In this document: positions 43,370 to 53,700 of the stretch, one piece after another
Layout of the letters: each line of letters opens with the position of its first letter
How positions within the stretch are numbered: the stretch's first letter is position 1
NCBI RefSeq assembly: GCF_019453995.1
Contig: NZ_CP075587.1
Span: 1,612,001-1,676,000, forward strand
From: Candidatus Rhabdochlamydia oedothoracis
Lineage (GTDB): Bacteria > Chlamydiota > Chlamydiia > Chlamydiales > Rhabdochlamydiaceae
DNA length: 64,000 bases
Reading direction: 5' to 3'
Program-made: the position numbers and the translations under genes
The notes under the pieces: model-generated
Told to the model about the DNA's origin: nothing
What the model saw: only the letters and a program-made list of their open reading frames with translations
Database searches by the model: none

Positions 43370-44504
43370 CCCTTTCAACCTTGAAGTGCACAAAAAAGAA
43401 CATATAAATACTTGAAAAAACATCTATTGTGCACCCGAGCATAGCATGTTTGTAGATAATCTCGTAAACACTTCTAGTGGAGTTTCGAAGTTGAGAGCCT
43501 TTCTAGGTCTGTTATTTAGTAAAGTTTCCACCCTTTCTATATCCTTGGAAGTCGTATCTAAAAAGCTTTGTGTTTTAGGAAAATATTGCCTAACTAGTCC
43601 GTTTGTATGCTCATTTAAGCCTCTTTCCCAAGAATGGTAGGGCGTTGCAAAGTAGAAGTCTGTCTCTAGCTCGAAACTAACCATTTGGTGATAGGCAAAT
43701 TCTTTTCCGTTGTCTGCTGTTAATGTGTGTACAAAATCTTTGATAGGTTTAAGTTGTTCAATTAACGCTTGACTTACTTCCTCTGCAGTTTTATGAGAAA
43801 CTTTGGCGAGCTTAGTTAGCTTGGAAGTTCTTTCTACCATTGATACAATTACGCCTTTATGTCCTGCCCCTATGACTGTATCTAGTTCCCAGTCTCCTAA
43901 ACGAGTCTTTTTTTCTACAATACAAGGCCGTTGCTTAATATCTATACGACCAGGCATGTTCCCTCTTCCAGAAGCTCCCTTTCTCTGCTTGTTATATTTT
44001 TTCCCTCGATGACGGAGCTCTCTATAAAGCTGTCCTCCCTGTCGTTTATCTTTCCAGATATGATTATAGATGGTCTCATGACTAACATGTTCTTTACCAT
44101 GTCTTTTAAGCCATCCGGATATTTGTATAGGGCTCCATTGCAACTTGATTTTTTCTTCAATACGGGTAACTATTTGAGGAGTCATTTTTTTATTGGGCTG
44201 AGAATTTTTTCTAAGAAATGCTTTTTCTTGAGCTTGCTGATGACGGTATCCTCGTTGCCCTTTATTTCTCTTAAGTTCCCTACTAATAGTGCTATGATGA
44301 ACTTTTAGAATGTTTGCTATTGAGCTAGATGTATCTCCTCTAGCTTTTAAAATATAAATCTGACATCTTTGGTCATAGGTTAGGTGATGGTAGCCTTTAG
44401 GCAAGGTCTCTCCTTGTGTTTGATTGTTAAAAATCACAATAGAGATTCTTTCATCGCCTGCCTATTCTTTTTTTAATTCTTCTGTGCACTTCAAACTTGA
44501 AAAG
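43370..44504 (-). mobile_element. IS30-family element, copy 2 (complete)
   Basis: The same element as copy 1, in opposite orientation, with matching ends. It is inserted so that its left end follows directly after a TAG that now closes the reading frame of the giant gene; the region coding that protein's natural end is missing. Confidence 0.93.
43424..44437 (-). CDS. IS30-family transposase, copy 2
   Basis: 337 aa, identical to the transposase of copy 1, with HTH (STISRELKRNKGQRGYRHQQ) and DDE motifs intact. Identity without a single amino-acid change over 337 residues shows the two copies separated very recently. Several open frames on the opposite strand are shadows. Confidence 0.95.
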   Translation of the reverse strand: MIFNNQTQGETLPKGYHHLTYDQRCQIYILKARGDTSSSIANILKVHHSTISRELKRNKGQRGYRHQQAQEKAFLRKNSQPNKKMTPQIVTRIEEKIKLQWSPIQISGWLKRHGKEHVSHETIYNHIWKDKRQGGQLYRELRHRGKKYNKQRKGASGRGNMPGRIDIKQRPCIVEKKTRLGDWELDTVIGAGHKGVIVSMVERTSKLTKLAKVSHKTAEEVSQALIEQLKPIKDFVHTLTADNGKEFAYHQMVSFELETDFYFATPYHSWERGLNEHTNGLVRQYFPKTQSFLDTTSKDIERVETLLNNRPRKALNFETPLEVFTRLSTNMLCSGAQ

Positions 44505-44505
44505 A

Positions 44506-44742
44506 CTATACATAAATCCCAGAAACATATGCTAGCACACGCAAACTACCTAAAGCTCCTCCTTTTAATAACATGAAAGTTCCCGAATGCTCTTTGTATT
44601 TATGCTTGAATTGTGCCTCATTTAAATGCTTATAGTGCTGCTCTGGAATTTGGGTACTTTGCTCAGGTTTGAGAGCTGAATATTGGTTTGTAGTAAGATA
44701 TTGCACAAGATAGGCTGGAATAGCCCGAATTTGCTCTTTCTT
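44506..44742 (-). pseudogene. Detached C-terminal tail of the giant gene
   Basis: After the TAG that ends the giant protein the same frame stays open: KKEQIRAIPAYLVQYLTTNQ, then YSALKPEQSTQIPEQHYKHL, continuing the Gln/Leu-rich repeat style. It ends in GALGSLRVLAYVSGIYV and a stop that touches the IS30 end. It is therefore the former 3' part of the gene, separated by one nonsense codon and shortened by the insertion. Confidence 0.8.
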
Positions 44743-47700
44743 CTATATATATTTTAGTTGTTCATTATCTAAGTGTAGTAGAATTTCTCGTATGTCATTT
44801 TCCTGTAAAAGAGCTTTCAACTGTGCTTTAGACAGCTCTTTTAATTGAGAAGGAAGAATATTCTTTGCTTGATACAACTGACAAATGCGTTGTCCATCAA
44901 TCTTTTGTAAAAGCCTCTTTTCTAGATACTGTATCTTTTCATCAGGAAGATTCCTAATCTGACTTAAGGCTAAATGACACAATTGCTGGGGAAGCAATGA
45001 ACCAAGTTGTCTTTGATGAACTTGCTGAATTTGCTCAGGCGTAGTTAAAAAACGAATCTGCGAGTCTAAGAGATGTCGGACTTGGTTTGCAGTAACTGCT
45101 TGTATTTGGGCAGGATCTAAACATTGTATTAAATCCGGTTCTTGCAAATAGCAGATCTTTTCAGCACTTAAAAATGGAATGTACTCTTTATCCCCTATAG
45201 AAAGAGCGCTAATTTCCTGATTTGTCAAATGCTCAACCTTTTCTCGTCTCTTTCTTTTGTCTAAAAGGTGTTGTTGAGATTTTAATCGATTGTCTTTAGA
45301 GCTTTCTTCTAATACATGTTGTAGTAAATAACAAAAAATGACCTTTTGCTTTGGATCTCGAATTGTTTTAAGGTTAAGAAACCGCGTTTTAAGCTCCGTA
45401 TTTTTTTCAGTAATCAGTCTTTTTGTGAGATCTGTATGCTCTGCTAGATATGACATATCGCCATTGAAAAAATTGATAAACCAAAGAGTTTTCTCTACCC
45501 AATCAGTATCCTCTAATAGTTCTTGTCGTATATTCAGGGGACTACCGTCCTTTAAAGCCGGAGATAACTTGTCCCCGTTTGGAAGAATCAGCCACATATT
45601 TTCTCGAGAGGTAGCAGCTAAATACTCTTTAAAAGTCCTAGCCTCTTTGATGGAAAGAATAATTGCATGCATTTTTCCCTGTTCTTTGACAATTGCAACT
45701 TGGTGAGCAGGTTTTTGCGTATGTGAAAAGACAGAATTAAGGCTATAAGAAGTAAATACAGCATTCTCTGTAATTAGAATTTCTTGCTCTTCAAACACTT
45801 GATAATAAGGTCTGTGATGAGGGTAGCTTTGAATAAAATCAGATAACCGGTATGTGTTTGGCATACCTAAAGTTATGCTTTTATTAGTTTGTTTCTCATC
45901 TAAACCCACAAACAAAGACATTGGGATTTTAGAAGAATTCTTGTTACAGAAATCGTTGAAAAATGCAATAACTTTTTCTAACCAATCGGTATGCACTAAT
46001 GGCTCTTGTAGTGCACTTAAGAAATCTTTACCTTGAAAAAGTACAGGTATTTTATTATTATTCAGCACAACCCATCTTATGTTATCAGGATGATTAGCTA
46101 AATACTCTTTAAAAGCACTAGCCTCTTTGACAGAAAGAATAATTGCATATGTTCTTGCTTGTTCTTTAATAACTACAACCTGATCTTCATTTGTAAAGAC
46201 AGTATCTTGATTAATCTCAATAGCAGCATTTCTTGTCATAAAAATTTCTTGTTCTTCAAAAATCTCACGATAGGTCTCAAAGGAAGGGTTCTGTTTAGTA
46301 ATAAAATCAGTTATACGGAAACGAATTCTCTCCTGTAGACAGCGACGAAATCCTTTTTTAGGTAGATTCTTTGTTATTTGCAAGAAACCATTTAGCGCAA
46401 TAGCATCAAATTCCCATGTAGATTCTGGCCTTGGTTCATCTATATCTTTACATTGATAAGCCTCTAACTCTGTTTCAACTTCGGTATCGACTTCTAATTC
46501 TGTTTCTTGTTCTAGCTCAACTTCTTGCTCTTTTCCTAATTCAGACAGTGTTATTTCAATTGAGTCCGGCAAAAACTTGCAATTGGAAGCTCTTTGTATA
46601 ACTTGAGTAAGTTCCCCTGCTACTACGTTTTGTAAGTGAATGTCTGGTTGAATTTGCTTCCAATATTGTAAACGTTGTTGTTTGTAGTTTTCAAGAGCTT
46701 GCTGAGTAACTTCTTTTTGCAATAGATTCCCGTATTGTTTAAAAGGATCTATCTCAGAATTGTGCAAGAAAAGCATCTGATACTTTTTAAAATATGCAAT
46801 CATCTCATCGGGATCGCTAGTATCAAGTATTTGATCCCAAGCACTTTTACATAACACATGATCAATCTCATGCAGAAAAGTACGATAGGTTTCCTTAGCT
46901 TTCCTTTCTGCTTGATTGATAAGCGAAGGATTAAGAATAGCATTTTCAAAAGTAGGTTTATCTTGAACGTTTAGTTGTTTAATTGTATTTTCATGAATTA
47001 CGTATTCAATATCTTGACCTTTAAGGAACCCACGCGCACGTAACATTCCTTGTAACAAGTCTCTTAAGATAATTGAAGCATCGCTAGAAAGCAGGTTTAC
47101 CGCATTTTGTATTTGAGGCAGATCCGTGGCTTCACAGTGGCATTCATCGTAGTAAATAAAAGTAGATCTTGGATCAATGTTCTGTTTTTTTAAATCCTCA
47201 ACACGCGTACTTCCAATCACAATAGGAACAAGATTTCCCCTTTTAAGCGCCATTAGTGTATTAGAAGACCCTGCCTGAGCAGAAGGTCGGCCAAAAAAGA
47301 GAACACATTCAATCCGAGAACCTTCTTCAAAATATTTTAAGATTTGCTTAGCTGTATACAAATTATCGTAATCTTTGAATAGTCCAGCTACATCAATGAA
47401 GGCAGTGACTTGATCTTTGCGAGGGTTATTTTCCAGGCAAACCTTTAGTATCTTTTGAACTTCTGTGTTTTGAATGACATGGATTACCTGTGGATTTTTT
47501 TCTGCTTTCTGGTACGCTACATCTACAATTCTTCCCTCTGTTCCTGCATCTAATAAAATATTTTCAGCAAGATCTTTAGGATAACACGAACTATTCCAAG
47601 GGGTACCAGAAAACCCTGTAACCGAAGCAAACTGTGCAACAAGATGAGAAGCATTGCTATTGAGATAAGAAGAATGGTAGCTAATCAAAGAAGCTACCAG

Positions 47701-50700
47701 CTCAGCTTCTACTTGTAAAATCTTATTAGGATTGCTATTAATATTTTCTACAGCCCTATCTAAACGATTTTTATCCTTTATATCCGTAAGAGAAACCGCA
47801 GCAATTGTAAAAAATTTTATTGCTTCTTGAGTCTGTTCAAACGGTGTTCCAGTGTACAATTCATTAGCTTGGGCCCCTTGATATGCTTTTTCTGCATATG
47901 GCCTTACTAAATCTACGCTCAGTTTCTGTGATAGCGCTGTTTGAAACTGATACGCTAAAGCTTCCCAAGGATTGCCAAATTGTGTGGTTGAAGGTGAATT
48001 AACCCCTTTATAGGGAACCACTTTACCTAAATCTTGTGTATTTGAGCGTCCGTAATGACGGTTGGTATCTTTAGTTAACGTCAAAGGGAGAATTTCGGTA
48101 CATTGTGCCTTGATCCAAGCTATTAAAGCTGCGGCGTCTCTTTCCACACTCTCTGCAGAAGATGCATATTCCCTAAGCAATGTTAAAAAGCGGCTCTCCT
48201 CTGTAGTCTGATTTGAACTGTTTATTTTTCCTTGTACATAATGTAGAAAGCTTAGACGATTCTCTTCTGATAAAAGTAAAAGACTCTTGCAAGACGTAAA
48301 CAATTCTTCTGCAATTACAGGCAGTACTTGTTCGTAGTAATCTTCTGTTTTCATAAAAGACTGCGCATTCTGCAATAAACCGACAAAATCAGCGATGGTC
48401 TGGCTTTGATTCACTATCTTATGCTGGCTTACCAGCAGCTCGAATATCTTTACTGCACATTCAATATACATAGGGTCAATCTGCTTTTTTTCTCCCAATG
48501 TAAAATTCACCTCTTGCATGGGGTTAAGCTGCAAGTCGCACTCGTCGAATATTGCATGGCCAGAACTGCGAAAAATTTTTACGATATCGCGCAAGATATG
48601 TATTTTTTCTAAGTCTTGTGCTTTGTATAAGGAGCTTTGCAACTCCAGAGCAAAAGATTGAATGGTTTCCTTTTTGATCAACACTGCCCACCTTTTCTTT
48701 TGCACTTCTACAAGGTTTTGATACACCTCTTGTAATTTCGATGAGCAAAAGTCAGAGCGAGTAGCATCAATTGGAATAAGTTCCTGAAAAAAGTATGTAT
48801 GCTGCGTTGTTTTTAAATTGTTGCGCAAAGTGTCAAATTGAGTAGCAGGAGGAACAAAAACCGCTAATCTATTAGGTTTAGCGAGAATAACGAGTAAAAT
48901 AGAAGCTAATACACTTGTTTTCCCTCCTCCCATAATTAATTGCGTGATAAGGTTTTTACATTCACCTGTTTCAGAAATTGCTGTCATCTCAAAAATGAGC
49001 TTCGCTTGATTTTGACGCACTCGAATTTTAGCTTGATACTCATAGACTAATAATACACGGCTCTGCCCAGGATCATAAGACATCTCTTCTGTTAGAACAG
49101 TATACAGCTCCTGTTCAATAGACGCAGACTCTTCCGTCTTTTGCAAATTCTCGAGCAATATAAGCGCTCTTTCTACTTGGCACTGTTTTGTGCTCTCTAG
49201 CATAAACCTTTGCAGTAAACAATCGAGCTTTTGTATTTCTTGTACACTCAAATAAGGATTTAATACTGAGTATTCGTTAGCATCTCCGCGTAAAAAAGCA
49301 CAAATAAGTTGTTTTAAATGCACTGGGGCCTTAAACCGACTTGTTTCCAAAAGAGTGTTGTATAAAACAGTTTCCTTAGGTTTTGTGTTTGCTAACTCTA
49401 AGATGCTTTGTTCCTGCGATCGCAACAGGTCTGGATGCCGAAATTCCTGCAATGCGGTAAACAGATTTTCTATTTCTGACTTCTTTAATCTAAATTCTTT
49501 AATACCTTGATTAAGTAAAGCCCCTGCTTCTAGATCTGCGCGAAAATCTTTGTACTGCTGCTCAATAGCTTGTTTGTATTGCTCTTTTTCCTTTCCCAAT
49601 ACTACCTCTAAAGAATGGCCCCCAATGTATTGGGTTGTATTGAGCTGGTCAAAGTACCTAGCAGCTAGATGGGAAAGATTAAGACAACGATCTTTTAGTT
49701 CTATATTAGACAGAACAAGCGACTCTTCTATTTTTATCTGAGAAGAAGATAAGAAGAGCTGAAGAGGTTTTAGATGTTTGTATTTAAAAACAGACTCTTC
49801 TGCTGACGTTTGAAAAGCAGGTTTTGGATTACACTGTTCTTTCTCATACTTCTTTATATAATTTTTTAGTAATTGCTGTAGTTCTAAAGAATCTAAATCA
49901 GGAGCTAATTCTGGGTACTTTAAAGCAAAGTGCATAATTTGATAGAATTGGTCTTTTTGATTGCTAAGATCAATAGATGTAAAATGTAAGCGGGTAGAGA
50001 TACGCAATTTCTCTTTTCTACACTTGTTAGCACGTGCTAATTGGTAAAATTTTTTATAAAGATCTGCACACTGCGTTCTATAATTGCATAACCATTCAAA
50101 AAAACAGGCGATTGACCAATTTAAAAAATTTGTATCAGATAACAATGCTTTTTCTTTCCACTCTGTAAGGGGAAGATCTGGATGGACAAAAAACCCTGCT
50201 TTCCAAGTTTGTAGCAAACTACCAATAGGACATTGATCAGTAAAGAAATTAAAACAATAGGCTTTTTCTTCATCAGAAAGCTTAACAGTACTGTCGACAT
50301 TAGATACTCTTTGCTTGTAAGAGTGAAAATTTTCTATAAGTTTTTTATAAAGAAATAGATCTTCTTTGATGGTTTTCTCTTTGTCTGTCGATCGCAATAA
50401 AAATAACGCTTTGAAATATATTGCACAGGCAGAAGGGTGCCCATCTGCAATAAGAAGACAGTTGTATAAGATAGCAGAGGATATCTCGGATAAAAGATCT
50501 GCTCGTCTTATTTGATGTAAATATTGCACTGCTTTCACATACTCTTTTTGCGCTAAGTATAAGTAGGTCAAAAGCAATGTGCCTTCTACATTTATAGCAG
50601 AAATATGCCTCTCATTTAGTTCAAACTCCAGATAAATGATGTTTTTTTCCTCTTTAAGCAGATCTAAACAGATTTTTTCCGAAAAAAACTTCTTACTTTG

Positions 50701-53700
50701 TTCAATTTGTTGAACTGGGATTAACACTTTCTGTTTATCGCGTTTTGTATCTTCTAAAATAAGATAATTTTCTATACACCCCACTAGTTTTGGAATGTGC
50801 TGTGCAATGGTAAACCCTTTTTCTCCCTCTAAGTGAGCCTTTTGTCCTGACTTATCAAATGTAAAACACAGCTCTTTTTTTTGTAGGGAACGAAGCCTTG
50901 GCACATGAACACGAGTGTACTTTTCATTCTCATCCCGAAATATAAGACACTCGTCTCTTGATTCTATTTTACTTAGAGACACCAAGCAGCCTTCTAAGGG
51001 GTCCTCTGGGCATAAGATGCGCTCTTGTTGCATGCTCTCTATTTGTAGTAAAACAAATTTGCCGGATGCAGACCCTTCACTGCTTGCATTTTCTGTAGAT
51101 ACTTTGGCGGTGAGTTGGTTATCTGCATTAAAAATCAGCATTTCACTGCGTTCTGCCGAGTGCCAGTGCAAATGATCTCGAACAAGAACACGGGGGAGCT
51201 TTGTCTTAATAAGATCCGTTTTAGGAATGTACTGATACCAATTTCCATCGATATTGCGTTCGATACTACAATCACTTGTTGAAGTAGACACCCAACTTGT
51301 TTCGTCATTCTTATCTTCAAATATCTGGATACGTATCCCTCCCTTTTCTGGACATGAAAAATGGTAATAGCCTTCTAACTTGTGGATAGTAAAAGCCTTG
51401 TCCCCAAATAAATCTTGATATTTTTGTTTGCTAAGCAATTCTTTTGTCGAAGCACTTTCTATAAGGCTACTTCCATTTGCAATTTGCGTTGTTAATAGGT
51501 TGAGTGTCCAAGTCTTCCCTTCTAGACACTCAATCGTGTACACAGGAAATTTTCCAAAAGATTGCAAATCGGTATCTTCTGAAATATTTGCTATCTCGAG
51601 AGTCTGAAGAACCTTACTCATAATTTGCTTTATTTGTTCTGGTTTCAATTTTTCAATGCAATGAACTATTCGACGAATAAATATGTTGGCTTGGTTTTCA
51701 AAATAAGGTAACCGTCTTTCTAGTACATGAGAACGGTTATAGAAAAACCAACTGGGAATAATTTCCTCTAGCTGCTGCATAGAAGCATTGGGAAGATACG
51801 CATATTGCATCATGCGATGTAAGTGTAAACAAGCTCTGTCCTCTACGCTGAGCTTTACGCTTTCTAACCAACCATTTACTTGATCTTGGCTAGATGGCAA
51901 CTTTATTATAGGTAACTGAAGTTCTTGGCAAACTTGGTTCATCCGGTAGAGCAACCGCACAAAGAATAGGTAGGCAAAAAAATGATCTGGTTCTTCCGAG
52001 CTCTCTTTAGAAAATTGCTTGAGCCCTTTTACAATAAACTGGGTACACTGCTCTATAAAAAGGGACTTGGTTTGCACTTCTTGAAAAAGAGGGACTTCAT
52101 CACCTACTTGCTTAAAAAAAAGTATGTCAAATAGAACTTGTTTATTTAAATCAGTCAGCTCTTCTATGTGCTCTTGAAAATAGTAGAGCAATTTCTGAGG
52201 TTGTAAAGAAGGTTCACATTTAGTAGTTTCTAGCTGTTTTCGATAGTACGGGTGTTCTTTTTGCAGTCGAAGCTCAGACTCTGCGTGCTGAGAAAAAATG
52301 TCGAGCTCTTTCACCAAATTTTGTATTTGATCTTTAGAAGTTAGCAGATGAAAGTAAATAGTAGGGTCTGATTTCCAATCATCTATCCCTTTCGCCTGCC
52401 AACAAGGGAAACAACATTTTATTGAACCAGTAATTTTTAAACTGATCTCGCATTGATAGCTCTTAAATTTTACTGTGCTTATCTTACCCTTACAGATCAC
52501 ACCTCTACAAGAAAACTGCTGGGCTATGTAGGAAATATTTCGTAAAAAAGCTACGTGTTGTGTCTCATTACACTCTGCTAACCACGCATTATCTGTAAGC
52601 AAAACAGACTCTTCTGCTAATTTTAAAGAAATTTTCCGATATTTTGCTTGCAGGGTAATAGCTCTTTCTCTAAGCTGGTCTTGCAAATCAGGGTTTTGTT
52701 GAATGAGTTGTTTGAAAAGCTCAGTTTCTGGCAAATCACCTTTTATACAGGAGTCGTGGACTTTTAAAAAATCAAACAATTGCTGTTTAACTTTATTAGT
52801 AGCTGCAAAGTAGGTAACAATTTCTTGTCTTCTTTGCTGTTCTCTGGGCTCAAAACAGATAAAAAAATTCTGATCGAAAAAGAATCTCTGCTCCTGACCA
52901 AAAAACGCATTCCAAATTCCATAGTCTGCCAGCTTTGCTAATTGCTGTTGGTCTATCCTTAAAGCTAAGCAGTACGCAATAGCAAATAAGCTAAGTGCTG
53001 TATTCTGCTGATTTGGGAAACAAGGAGGGTTACTCAAACAGAGATCTCCATAAAGCTCTATTAATGTTTGGATGGAAGAAAGGCTATTGTATAAATCTTC
53101 TTGAGGAAGATTTTGCCAGATATCGTTTTTAGGGTCTGGGTTAGGAATTGGTAAAGCTCTTACAAAGTTTTCAATTTGAAAAATTTTGGAATCTCTATCT
53201 AGTAAAAGAGGTATATGATTAAGTACAATTGTGCTATTTGGTAAAAAACCACTCGGCTCAATAGAAGAAAAAAGCTTAGGGGACTCACTGTTTATTGAAG
53301 ATAGTAGTGCTTTAGCACTAGGACGCATGGCAACAAAAGAATAAAGCTTATATTCGTAAAGCCTTTCGTTCTTATATTCTTGTTTTGGCTTAAAGGCTTT
53401 GCTATTTGCTAAATGCTCTAACCGATCTAAAACCTCTTTTAAAGCGTTACAAACACCAGCAGTTTTTTCTTGAGAATGCTCGTCATAGAGTTTTGCTGCC
53501 GCTCGCAGCAAATTAGTTGTTGCTTCCTTTATAAGGATACAGCTCTCTAAATCAGGCCTCTCTTCACATTTTTTTAAAAAAAGAGCAAGAGTCAATAACT
53601 TAAGCTCAAAAATATATTTCTTATAAAGAATAGAGTCACAAAAGGTTTGCAAAACAAATGCCTGTAGTACCCTCCAGGAACATGTTCCTGAGTACTGCCC

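Noticed and set aside
43446-44308. Open frames on the plus strand opposite IS30 copy 2 (and their mirror opposite copy 1)
   Set aside because: They repeat identically only because the element is repeated; they have no ribosome binding sites and lie antisense to a clear transposase.
44743-44745. TAG in the giant gene as programmed readthrough or a recoded amino acid
   Set aside because: No recoding signal is visible and the downstream part is also truncated by an insertion, so simple decay is the plainer reading.
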